Below, one piece after another: positions 56,630 to 64,000 of a DNA stretch of 64,000 bases. The notes under the pieces are model-generated. The model was not told the DNA's origin and ran no database searches. It was given only the letters and a program-made list of their open reading frames with translations. Position 1 is the stretch's first letter, and every line of letters starts with the position of its first letter. A program made the position numbers and the translations under genes. The DNA comes from Phytohabitans houttuyneae (GTDB lineage Bacteria; Actinomycetota; Actinomycetes; Mycobacteriales; Micromonosporaceae), in assembly GCF_011764425.1 (NCBI RefSeq), contig NZ_BLPF01000001.1, forward strand, positions 3,463,001-3,527,000. The letters run 5' to 3'.

Positions 56630-58108
56630 TCAGTCGTCGTCCTCGTCGCCGCCACCACCCTTGCCCGACTTGTCCTCGCCGCCGCCCTTGCCCTTTCCGG
56701 AGCTGTCCTTGGCGGGGGCCTTGTCATCGGTCGGCTTGGGAGGCTTGGCGGGCTTGGCCGCGGTCCGTGGCGAGGTGACCGGCTGCGACGCGCCCGAGAC
56801 CAGCGCCTCGCACTCGGTGCCGTCCACGGCAAACGTGGTCGGTAGCGGGTTGCCCTTCTCGTACCGGCCGGTCACGCCCACCGCGACCGAGTCGCCGGCC
56901 GCGATCGGCTGCTCGCGCGGCGGCTGGATCACCACGTTGCGCCCGCTCTGCGCAAACTTCGCCGCCCGCGCGCCGACGAGCCGCTGGTCACCGGGGAACG
57001 CGAAGGTGAGCCGCCACCCCTCGACCGGATGACCACCGGCGTTGGTGACGGTCAGGTCCGCGTGAAACTCGCGGCCCGAGTCGCGCTTCAGCGCGTAAGT
57101 GACCGAGCAGGCCGTGGAGGTCTGCGCCGTGGTCGCGGGCAGCGCCGCCGCGGCGGCCGCGCCCGTGCCCGCCGTGCCGGCCGGGTTGCGGTTGCCGGTG
57201 ACCCAGAGTCCTCCGGTGACGGCGAGCAGCGCGGACGCCGCCAGCACCGCGGCGGCCAGCTGGCGGCCCCGCGACTGGACGGCCGGCGCGGCGACCGGCA
57301 GCCACGACGGTGACGAGAAGGCCGCCAGCACGCTCGCCGCCTCCGCGGCGCTCGGGCGCATCCTCGGCTGCTTGGACAGGCAGCGCCGGCACAGCAGCGC
57401 AACCGCCTCGGGCAGGCCGTCGACGGGCGGCAGCGGGCCGGGATCCTTGTACCGGTGGGCACGCAGCATCTGCGTGGTGGTCGCGACCTCCCACGGCAGG
57501 TGCCCGGTCAGCGCGCGGTACAGCAGCAGGCCCAGCGCGTACACGTCGGTGGCCGGCGAGACCTGGCCGCCCTCCATCCGCTCCGGGGCCAGGTATGCCG
57601 GGGTGCCCAGCAGGCTGCCTTCCGGCGTCACGTCGTTCGCGCCGATGAGCGCGGAGATGCCGAAGTCGACGACCTTGGCGCCGCTCGGCGTGAGCATGAC
57701 GTTGGAGGGCTTCACGTCGCGGTGCACGACGCCGTGCGCGTGGGCCACGGCCAGCGCGGAGGCCACATCGGAGCATGCCTTGACCGCCTCCGGCCATGGC
57801 ATCGGCCCGTCGTGGTCGAGCGCCGCCGCCATCGGCTGCCCGTCGATGAGCTCCATGACGATGTACGGCGCGCCGTCCTGCTCGCCGTAGTCGTAGACGT
57901 TCGTGATGTGCGGGTGGCACAGCTTGCCGGCCGCCTGCGCCTCCGCGCGAAGTTGCCAGCGGAAGCTGGGATCGGTGGCGTGCCGCGGCGCGAGCACCTT
58001 GACGGCGACCGGCCGGTCGAGCACCTCGTCGTACGCCCGCCAGACCACCGCCATCCCGCCTGCGCCGAGTCGTTCGTCGAGGCGGTACCGCCCACCCAGC
58101 ACCGTCAT
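56630..58108 (-). CDS. Ser/Thr protein kinase with a CBM2-like extracellular domain
   Basis: 492-residue eukaryote-like kinase. The catalytic domain (residues 1-265) is complete: GAGGMAVV glycine loop, VAVKVLAPR lysine, HRDVKPSNVML catalytic loop, VVDFGISAL and PAYLAPERM. One membrane helix is at about 285-305. The outside part (about 335-440) resembles a family 2 carbohydrate-binding module (TACSVTYALKRDSGREFHAD; NAGGHPVEGWRLTFAFPGDQ). It ends in a Lys/Gly/Asp-rich tail. The layout predicts a sensor of cell-wall or external polysaccharide that signals inside. It is the opposite-strand neighbour of the potassium system, without evidence of a link. Confidence 0.94.
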   Translation of the reverse strand: MTVLGGRYRLDERLGAGGMAVVWRAYDEVLDRPVAVKVLAPRHATDPSFRWQLRAEAQAAGKLCHPHITNVYDYGEQDGAPYIVMELIDGQPMAAALDHDGPMPWPEAVKACSDVASALAVAHAHGVVHRDVKPSNVMLTPSGAKVVDFGISALIGANDVTPEGSLLGTPAYLAPERMEGGQVSPATDVYALGLLLYRALTGHLPWEVATTTQMLRAHRYKDPGPLPPVDGLPEAVALLCRRCLSKQPRMRPSAAEAASVLAAFSSPSWLPVAAPAVQSRGRQLAAAVLAASALLAVTGGLWVTGNRNPAGTAGTGAAAAAALPATTAQTSTACSVTYALKRDSGREFHADLTVTNAGGHPVEGWRLTFAFPGDQRLVGARAAKFAQSGRNVVIQPPREQPIAAGDSVAVGVTGRYEKGNPLPTTFAVDGTECEALVSGASQPVTSPRTAAKPAKPPKPTDDKAPAKDSSGKGKGGGEDKSGKGGGGDEDDD

Positions 58109-58153
58109 GCCTGGTCAATTGCCCAGGCAGCCAGCGACGAAACCGCAAGGGCC

Positions 58154-59668
58154 CTACGGCCCGGCGAGGAGTTGGTCGACGGGCGCGAAGTCGTCGGTCA
58201 GCACCCGGGCATCCCGCACGAATGCGTCCAGATCGGCGCCGGCGAGCAGCGTGACCGGCTCCTGCGCGGTGCTGGTCAGGTGGGCGCGGATGGCGTCCAG
58301 CGGCAGCGGGGCGGCGGAGGCGACGATCACGAAGTTGGCGCCCTGGTCGCCGGCCAGCGCCTCGGGCGGCCCGATGAGCGCGACGTGGGGAAACACGTCG
58401 GCGACGGTCGCCACCTCGGCCCGGATGAAGCGCAGCGGCGGGTAGTCGATGACGTTCTGCGCGTACACGCCGGCGGGCCGCAGTGTGCGCCGGATCTGCT
58501 CGGCCATCTCGCGGGTGGCCAGGTGCCAGGGCACCACGAGGTGGCCGAACGCGTCGCCCACCACGAAGTCGACGCTCGCCGCCGGGCGCGCGGTGACCAG
58601 CACGCGGGCGTCGCCGACCACGGGCGTCAGGTCGGGGCCGGTGCGCAGCTCCAGCTGGTCACGGGCCAGGTCGACGAGGCCGCCGTCGATCTCGTACACC
58701 TCGTTGGTGCCGCCGGGCCGGGTGGCGTTGAGGTAGCGCGGCATGGTGAACCCGCCGCCGCCCAGGTGCAGCGCGTCGAGGCTCAGCCCGTCCGGGGCGA
58801 TGGCGTCGGCGACCGCGCCGAGCCACTGGGTGTACGCGAACTCGAGGTGCTCAGGGTTGCCGAGGTCGACGTAGGAGTGGCGGGCCGAGTTGAGCATGAG
58901 CACGCGGCCGAACGGGTTGGCCGGGTCGTCGACGACGGTGGCGCAGTGGTACGCCGTCTCGATGTCGCACGGGTTGGGCGCCACAGTGGACAGTCCGGCG
59001 CCGGCCAGCCCGACGGCGGCCAGCAGCGCGCGGGCGCGTGGTGGGGCGGGCACCGGGTCGCGGCGGTGCAGGTACACGCCCAAGCCGATGCCGACCGCGG
59101 CGAGCAGCCCGGCCACACCGAGGATGATCACGGTGGTGGGCAGCGCGGCGACCAGCACGAAGCCGGTCACCAGCGTGGCGGTGATGCCGCCCAGCGTGCC
59201 GATGCTGGACAGCTTGCCGACCACCTGGCCGGTGCGTTTGAGGTCGCCGAGCTGGAGCTTGACCACCAGCGGCGAGACGCCGGACAGCAGCGCGGCGGGC
59301 AGGAAGATCGCCAAGGCGGTGAGCAGGATGATGCCGGTGTCGGCGTTGCCGCGCAGCCCTTCGCCGGCCCACCGCACGACCGGCAGCGTCACGGCGGTGG
59401 CGATGGCGGCGAGCACCAGCGCCGGGGCGAGCAGGCGGCGCGGGTCCTGCCGGTCGGCGAGAAAGCCGCCCAGCCAGGCTCCGTACGCGATCGCGCCCAG
59501 CGCCACGCCGATCACCGCGCTGGTCACCTGTAGGGTCACGCCGACATAGGGCCCCACGAGGCGCAGCGCGACCGTCTCCAGCACGAGGACAGCGCCGCTG
59601 GCCAGGAAGACGAGGGCGGCCGCGAGCTTGGGGGGCAGCGGGGCGGCCTGCGGGTTGGGCTCCATCAA
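58154..59668 (-). CDS. Membrane protein with spermidine-synthase-like domain
   Basis: 504-residue protein. Residues 15-210 form about seven hydrophobic segments (ALVFLASGAVLVLETVALRL at the start). Residues about 225-500 are a Rossmann methyltransferase/spermidine-synthase-like domain, with HSYVDLGNPEHLEFAYTQWL, LHLGGGGFTMPRYL (SAM-type glycine motif), VYEIDGGLVDLARDQL and DFVVGDAFGHLVVPWHL. True spermidine synthases have GGGDG and a conserved Asp-Tyr set; here GGGGF replaces GGGDG, so polyamine synthesis is doubtful. The fused form is common in actinobacteria with unknown substrate. Confidence 0.86.
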   Translation of the reverse strand: MMEPNPQAAPLPPKLAAALVFLASGAVLVLETVALRLVGPYVGVTLQVTSAVIGVALGAIAYGAWLGGFLADRQDPRRLLAPALVLAAIATAVTLPVVRWAGEGLRGNADTGIILLTALAIFLPAALLSGVSPLVVKLQLGDLKRTGQVVGKLSSIGTLGGITATLVTGFVLVAALPTTVIILGVAGLLAAVGIGLGVYLHRRDPVPAPPRARALLAAVGLAGAGLSTVAPNPCDIETAYHCATVVDDPANPFGRVLMLNSARHSYVDLGNPEHLEFAYTQWLGAVADAIAPDGLSLDALHLGGGGFTMPRYLNATRPGGTNEVYEIDGGLVDLARDQLELRTGPDLTPVVGDARVLVTARPAASVDFVVGDAFGHLVVPWHLATREMAEQIRRTLRPAGVYAQNVIDYPPLRFIRAEVATVADVFPHVALIGPPEALAGDQGANFVIVASAAPLPLDAIRAHLTSTAQEPVTLLAGADLDAFVRDARVLTDDFAPVDQLLAGP

Positions 59669-59680
59669 GGAGAAGGGTAG

Positions 59681-60688
59681 TCAGATCATCGAGAGGTGAA
59701 CGTGGTTGGTGTGGCGGGCCGCCGCGCTGCCGCTGCCGCTGTACGCCCGCCAACCCGAGCTCGGTGACCAGATCTGCCTGTACCAGATCACGTAGAGCAC
59801 GCCCAGCCGGTCGGCGTTTTTGACGAAGAACGACGCGAGCCGGTCACCGTACGCCTTTTCGGCACCCGTCGCGTCGCTGTTTCTGAACGTCGACTTCGCG
59901 GACGAGAAGTCGCACGCGCGGCCCAGCGGGTGCTCGCCGCCGCCGCCGGTGCGCTTGCACGAGGTGTGGTACGTGAAGCCGGCCGCCCTCGCCTGGTTGT
60001 ACGCGTGCAGCGTGCGGGCGGTGATGCAGCCGCTGGTGGTGGGGTCGTCGACGATGCACCGCTCGCTCGGCCAGGAGCCGTCGGAGTTGCGCGGCGCGGG
60101 CTTTGCCAGCGGCGAGTTGGCGTCGACGAAGCCGCCGGCCGTGCCGATGCCGAGCGCCTTCTCCAGGTCCTTCTTCTTGGCCGCCATGATGGCGACCTGC
60201 TTGGTCTGCTCACGGATCTCGTTGTCGATAGCGGCCTTGGTGCGCGCGACCTCCTCGCGCGCCTCCTCGAGCCGGCGCATCGCGGTGCCGTCGCGCTGGG
60301 CGAGCAACTCCAGGCCGGCCGCCCGTTGCAGGAACTCGTTGGGCGAGGCGCTGTTGAGCATCAGGTTGATCGGCGTCAGGCGGCCCACCCGGTAGGACTC
60401 CGCGGCGAGCACGGCCACCTCGTTGGTGATCAGCGCCAGGTCGTCTTCGACCTTTTTGAGCTGGACCTTGAGCTCGAGCTGGCGCTTTTTGGAATTGGCG
60501 AGCTTGGCCTTGGCCTCGATGTGGCCCTTGTTGGCCGCCGAGAGCTGAGCACGCAGTGTCTTGGAGGCGCCCTCGTCGTCGGTATTCGGCGCGGCGAGAG
60601 CTGGCCCCGCCGCGACACACGCCAGGACGAGACCGAGCAGCACCGCTACGGGACGACGAAGCACGGTGCGACAGCCTACCGGACTCAC
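59681..60688 (-). CDS. Secreted coiled-coil protein with M15-like C-terminal domain
   Basis: 335-residue exported protein. A signal peptide (VAVLLGLVLACVAAGPALAA) is followed by a long coiled coil (about residues 40-175), and a C-terminal domain with EHPLGRACDFSS and RHTNHVHLS. The His/Asp arrangement matches the zinc-site pattern of M15-type D-Ala-D-Ala carboxypeptidase-like folds (ARB_07466-like domain). The combination is typical of cell-wall remodelling proteins in actinomycetes. The start is uncertain by a few codons (GTG at 60688 or just inside). Confidence 0.85.
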   Translation of the reverse strand: MSPVGCRTVLRRPVAVLLGLVLACVAAGPALAAPNTDDEGASKTLRAQLSAANKGHIEAKAKLANSKKRQLELKVQLKKVEDDLALITNEVAVLAAESYRVGRLTPINLMLNSASPNEFLQRAAGLELLAQRDGTAMRRLEEAREEVARTKAAIDNEIREQTKQVAIMAAKKKDLEKALGIGTAGGFVDANSPLAKPAPRNSDGSWPSERCIVDDPTTSGCITARTLHAYNQARAAGFTYHTSCKRTGGGGEHPLGRACDFSSAKSTFRNSDATGAEKAYGDRLASFFVKNADRLGVLYVIWYRQIWSPSSGWRAYSGSGSAAARHTNHVHLSMI

Positions 60689-60749
60689 CAGCCCCTTAAG
60701 TCACAAGAGCCTCAGAATTAAGCCCCACCTGTGGTATAAGCCCACTTGA

Positions 60750-61523
60750 TCAAGCGACCGAGAAGCCGCCGTCTACGAAGAGCGTCTGTCCGGTCACGTA
60801 CATGCTCGATTCGCTCGCCAGAAACACCGCCGCGCCCGCGAAGTCGTCCAGCTCGCCGTTTCGCCCCACCATCGTGCGGGCGGCCGCCGTCGCCACCCGG
60901 GCCGGGTCGGCGAACAGCTCGGCGGTCAGCGGCGTGCGCACGATGCCCGGCGCGATCGCGTTCGAGGTGACGCCGTGCCGCGACCACGCCTCGGCCTGCG
61001 AGCGGGTCAGCCCGGTCAGGCCGGCCTTCGCGGCACCGTACGCGCCGCTGTTCCCGTACGCCCGCACCGCCTGCTGCGAGGCGATGTTGATGATCCGGCC
61101 CCAGCCGCGCGCGGCCATGGGCGGGCCGAAGCGCTGGCCGAGCAGGAAGGGCGCGTCGAGGTTCGCGGAGATCGTCGCGTCCCAGTCGTCCTCGGTCAGC
61201 TCGGAAAGGTGGGGGCGGCGGTTGATCGCGGCCGAGTTGACCAGGATGTCCGGCTCGCCGTACACCGTGGCAGCCGCCTCGGCCGCCTCCCGCAGCGCGC
61301 CGCGGTCGCTGAGGTCCGCGGGCACGGCCGCCGCCTGCACTCCCAGGTCGGTGAGCTCGGAGACGGCCGCGGCCAGCGGCGCCTCGCGCCGCGCGACCAC
61401 CACCACCTTGGCGCCCGCGCGGCCGAGGGCCTCCGCGATGGCACGGCCGATCCCCGAGCTGCCACCGGTCACGAGCGCCACGCGCCCGGCAAGCGAGAAG
61501 AGACTCTCCAGGTACGTGGACAC
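60750..61523 (-). CDS. SDR-family oxidoreductase (gluconate-5-dehydrogenase-like)
   Basis: 257-residue short-chain dehydrogenase. Cofactor motif TGGSSGIGRAIAEAL, NAG-equivalent NSAAINRR, active-site Ser in INIASQQAV and YxxxK in GAYGAAKAGL are all present. It ends with the typical TGQTLFVDGGFSVA. The overall style is close to gluconate 5-dehydrogenase or 3-oxoacyl-ACP reductase-like enzymes; the substrate is not assigned. Confidence 0.92.
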   Translation of the reverse strand: MSTYLESLFSLAGRVALVTGGSSGIGRAIAEALGRAGAKVVVVARREAPLAAAVSELTDLGVQAAAVPADLSDRGALREAAEAAATVYGEPDILVNSAAINRRPHLSELTEDDWDATISANLDAPFLLGQRFGPPMAARGWGRIINIASQQAVRAYGNSGAYGAAKAGLTGLTRSQAEAWSRHGVTSNAIAPGIVRTPLTAELFADPARVATAAARTMVGRNGELDDFAGAAVFLASESSMYVTGQTLFVDGGFSVA

Positions 61524-61546
61524 GCGTGGATCTTAGATCGCGCGCC

Positions 61547-62275
61547 TCACCACGGCACCGTGCCGGCGTCGTCGAAGAAGGCCGCGGTCGGGCCGTCCGC
61601 GGGGAGTGTGGCGAGGCGCACAGCCGCGATGGCGCCCTGCGCCGGCGTACGGGGTCCCGCGTGCCCGTTCAGGTCGGTGGCGCAGTAGCCCGGGTCGGCC
61701 GCGTTCACCTTGATCGGCGTGTCCCGCAGCTCGTTCGCGTACGTGACCGTGATCGAGTTCAGCGCACTCTTCGACGAGTTGTACGCCAGCAGCAGCGCCC
61801 CCGGGTACGGCCCGCCCGGGTCGGCGGTCAGCGTCATCGAGCCCAGGCCGCTGGAGAGGTTGACGATGCGGGCGGCCGGCGCCGCGCGCAGCAGGGGAAG
61901 CAGGGCATTGGTGACCGCGACGACGCCGTACACGTTCGTGGCGTAGGTGCGCTCCAGCAGCTCCACCGGCGTCCGGCTCGGCGGCTGCCCCCGCTCGGCG
62001 AGGATGGCGGCGTTGTTGACCAGGATGTCCAGCCGCCCGTACTCCCGCTCGATCCGCGCCGCCGCCGCCGTGATCGACAGCGGGTCGGTGACGTCGAGCT
62101 CGAGGGCAACCGCGTCCACCCCGTCGGCGGACAGCTTCTCCACGGCGACCGCTCCCCGCTCCGCGTCCCGCGCGCCCACCAGCACGGTGGCTCCCGTCTC
62201 GCCGAGGCCGCGCGCGATCTCGTACCCGATCCCCTTGTTGGCCCCCGTCACGAGGGCGACCAGTGTTTCGCTCAT
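61547..62275 (-). CDS. SDR-family oxidoreductase (carbonyl-reductase-like)
   Basis: 242-residue short-chain dehydrogenase with ALVTGANKGIGYEIARGL, VNNAAILAERG, the Ser in RIVNLSSGLGSM and YxxxK in AYNSSKSALN. The TGANKGIGYEIAR start is typical of plant-type and bacterial carbonyl reductases. The ATG at 62275 is taken because longer readings run into the divergent regulator. The XRE regulator 102 bp away on the other strand is a likely controller. Confidence 0.92.
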   Translation of the reverse strand: MSETLVALVTGANKGIGYEIARGLGETGATVLVGARDAERGAVAVEKLSADGVDAVALELDVTDPLSITAAAARIEREYGRLDILVNNAAILAERGQPPSRTPVELLERTYATNVYGVVAVTNALLPLLRAAPAARIVNLSSGLGSMTLTADPGGPYPGALLLAYNSSKSALNSITVTYANELRDTPIKVNAADPGYCATDLNGHAGPRTPAQGAIAAVRLATLPADGPTAAFFDDAGTVPW

Positions 62276-62377
62276 GCCTCGACCCTGCGGCGCGGGCGCG
62301 GCGGTGAGGAGAGCACGCTTCAACCACGGACTGCCGGTCCCTGGATACGACTCCTGGCCAGCGGAGATGATGGGCGC

Positions 62378-63229
62378 ATGGACCGCCGCCAGCTCGCCGA
62401 CTTCCTGCGCAGCCGCCGCGCGAGCGTGCGCCCCGCGGATGTCGGCCTGCCCGCCGGCCCGCGCCGCCGCACGCCTGGGCTGCGCCGCGAGGAGGTGGCG
62501 CGGCTGACCGGCATCTCGGTCGACTACTACGCCCGGCTGGAGCAGGCTCGCGGCCCGCGCCCGTCCCGGCAGGTGCTCTCCGCGCTGGCCCGCGCCCTGC
62601 GGCTGTACGACGCCGAGCGCGCCCACCTCTTCCACCTGGTCGGCGAGGTCCCGTCGCCACCGTCGGGCCCGAGTGCCGACGTGCCTGCCGGCGTGGTTCA
62701 CCTGCTCAACCGGCTGGACGACACGCCGGCGTACGTGATCGACATCAAGTACGAGATCCTCGCCTGGAACGCGATGGCCGCCGCCCTGCTCGGCGACCCC
62801 GACACCTGGCCGCCGGGGCGGCGCAACATGATCTGGAACCTGTTCGGCGGCGAGGTCTCGGAGGTCGCGCTGGCCGACCCGGACACGTCCGCCTTCGCCG
62901 ACGAGTGCGTGGCCGAGCTGCGCGCCGCGGCCGCACAGTTTCCGGACGACGCCGGCATCCACGGCCTGATCGCCCGGCTGCGCGCCGCGAGCCCCGAGTT
63001 CGTGCGCCGCTGGGAGCAGCTGCGGGTGTGCGTGCGCCGCGGCACCACCGTCAAGCGCGTGCGCCATCCGGTGGTGGGCGAGCTGGAGCTGGAGTGCGAG
63101 ACGCTCGACATCGCCGGACACGGCCAGCGCCTCATCCTCTACAGCGCCGCGCCCGGCAGCCCCACGGCCGAGGCGCTGAAGCTGCTCTCGGTCGTCGGCA
63201 CGCAGTGGCCCGCCGACTCGGTCAGCTGA
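62378..63229 (+). CDS. XRE-family regulator with MmyB-like ligand domain
   Basis: 283-residue transcription factor. The helix-turn-helix lies in LRREEVARLTGISVDYYARL (about residues 35-54), followed by the usual QARGPRPSRQVLSALARALR. The C-terminal PAS-like MmyB domain contains AYVIDIKYEILAWNAMAAAL and GRRNMIWNLF. Such proteins commonly repress or activate a divergent short-chain dehydrogenase, as found here. The start is ATG at 62378. The 3' end overlaps the convergent phosphatase gene by 8 bp. Confidence 0.93.
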   Translation: MDRRQLADFLRSRRASVRPADVGLPAGPRRRTPGLRREEVARLTGISVDYYARLEQARGPRPSRQVLSALARALRLYDAERAHLFHLVGEVPSPPSGPSADVPAGVVHLLNRLDDTPAYVIDIKYEILAWNAMAAALLGDPDTWPPGRRNMIWNLFGGEVSEVALADPDTSAFADECVAELRAAAAQFPDDAGIHGLIARLRAASPEFVRRWEQLRVCVRRGTTVKRVRHPVVGELELECETLDIAGHGQRLILYSAAPGSPTAEALKLLSVVGTQWPADSVS

Positions 63230-64000
63230 GCAGCGTGGCGTGCACCCGGCGCCAGGTGGCGTCGTTGGCGGCCGCCAGCAGGCCGTAGCCGTCCCCGGTC
63301 AGGTCGTACGGCGTGCCGTCCAGGCGGCGGACCACGCCACCGGCCTCCTGGACCAGCAGGGCGCCCGGCACGTGGTCCCACGGCAGCGTGCGCCAGAAGA
63401 GCACGAAGTCCTGGGCGCCGCTGACGATGTCCACGTACTCGCGGCCCGCGCAGTGCAGCCCGGGCAGCACCTCGTCGATGGCCGACAGGCCGCGCTGGAC
63501 GCGGGCCCGCAGGTCGGCGGGGAGGAAGCGGTTCATGGCGGCGCCGCGCAGCGGGCGGGAGCCGTCGTCGGGCAGGGTGGCGCGCACGCCGTCGACGTAG
63601 GTGCCCGAGCCGGACTCGGCCACGGCCAGCGTGCCGGCCAGCGGGTCGAGGATCCAGGACGCGACCGGCGCACCGCCGCGGACCAGGGCGGTCATGATGG
63701 CGAACGGGCCGTGCCCGGCCGCGAAGTTTCCGGTGCCGTCGATCGGGTCGACGATCCACACCGGGCCGGACTCGCGCAGCAGGTCCAGCACCGACGGGTC
63801 GGCCGCCACGCCTTCCTCGCCGACCACCACCGAGTCGGGCAGCAGCGAGCGCAGGCCGTCGGCGATCCTCACCTCGGCCCGCCGGTCGGCGACCGTGACC
63901 AGCTCTCCGGGTGCCTTCTCCTCCACGTCGCCCTCGGCCAGGTGCTGAAACGACGGCAGCACCACCGTGGCCGCCACGTCGCGCAGCAGCTGTCCGACCG
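63222..64000 (-). CDS. Inositol-monophosphatase-family protein, 5' end cut by window edge
   Basis: Magnesium-dependent sugar phosphatase family. Metal-site motifs are VVGEEG and WIVDPIDGTGNFAAGHGPF, and the third Asp lies in LPWDHVPGALLVQEAGG. At least 258 residues are present, and the reading frame continues past the window end, so the true start is not seen. Substrate could be inositol phosphate, histidinol phosphate or another small phosphate; the sequence does not decide. Confidence 0.92.
   Translation of the reverse strand, partial: VGQLLRDVAATVVLPSFQHLAEGDVEEKAPGELVTVADRRAEVRIADGLRSLLPDSVVVGEEGVAADPSVLDLLRESGPVWIVDPIDGTGNFAAGHGPFAIMTALVRGGAPVASWILDPLAGTLAVAESGSGTYVDGVRATLPDDGSRPLRGAAMNRFLPADLRARVQRGLSAIDEVLPGLHCAGREYVDIVSGAQDFVLFWRTLPWDHVPGALLVQEAGGVVRRLDGTPYDLTGDGYGLLAAANDATWRRVHATLLS

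Overview
This is a 64 kb chromosomal window from a high-GC Gram-positive actinomycete. Very high G+C, frequent GTG starts, a SigE-family sigma factor, a second partial complex I cluster, MoeZ/DUF3152/DUF3107/RhlE neighbours and many apparently leaderless genes all point to Actinobacteria, most likely a Micromonosporaceae-like genus (inference; no 16S is present). The content is mostly ordinary chromosomal genes, with one insertion sequence, one decayed immune-type gene and two families of short intergenic repeats. I see no CRISPR array, prophage or large biosynthetic cluster.

Layout. 1-3.9 kb: a GAF-GGDEF-EAL cyclic-di-GMP enzyme (cut by the window edge) preceded by a small secreted-type peptide, a gene-free lower-GC stretch, tRNA-Tyr and yajQ. 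3.9-6.1 kb: an MFS exporter and htpX. 6.2-15.2 kb: a partial NADH-dehydrogenase cluster on the minus strand (nuoC, nuoH, a SnoaL-like gene, a repeat-filled gap, then nuoI-J-K-L-M-N); nuoB lies alone at 32 kb, and nuoA, D, E, F and G are absent. 15.2-22.3 kb: a PfkB kinase and a 2OG-Fe(II) oxygenase sharing one divergent promoter, a MarR-GNAT fusion, two zinc/quinone dehydrogenases, a TetR regulator and a DUF2252 protein. 22.4-23.0 kb: the relic of a TIR/NB-ARC/TPR gene. 23-25.4 kb: proline biosynthesis (proB-proA). 25.4-34.9 kb: an alkyltransferase-like protein, gamma-glutamyltransferase, a sugar symporter, a PLP decarboxylase/lyase, a sigma/anti-sigma pair, nuoB, a terpene-cyclase-repeat protein and moeZ.

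35-44 kb is a conserved actinobacterial neighbourhood resembling M. tuberculosis Rv3206c-Rv3211: moeZ, DUF3152 metzincin-type proteins, TetR, DUF3107, a ferritin-like protein and rhlE. 44-48 kb holds envelope proteins and a methyltransferase. 48.4-49.9 kb is an IS701-like element with recognisable ends, flanked by inverted copies of a dispersed repeat. 50-64 kb carries RecQ with a phosphoribosyltransferase-like tail, envelope proteins, a Trk potassium system, a Ser/Thr kinase with a CBM2-like ectodomain, a membrane spermidine-synthase-like protein, a coiled-coil M15-type protein, two SDRs, an XRE regulator and a truncated inositol-monophosphatase.

Two cross-cutting observations matter to a user. 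First, eight genes (nuoN twice, nuoH, a dehydrogenase, DUF2252, an alpha/beta hydrolase, a proline-rich protein, a ferritin-like protein and trkH) carry a break that a single added G or C repairs, nearly always in a run of four G/C. This looks like long-read homopolymer under-calling rather than gene death. Second, at least a dozen genes have a TANNNT hexamer 6-8 nt before the start codon and no ribosome binding site, so leaderless mRNAs are probably common here; this was used to choose several starts.
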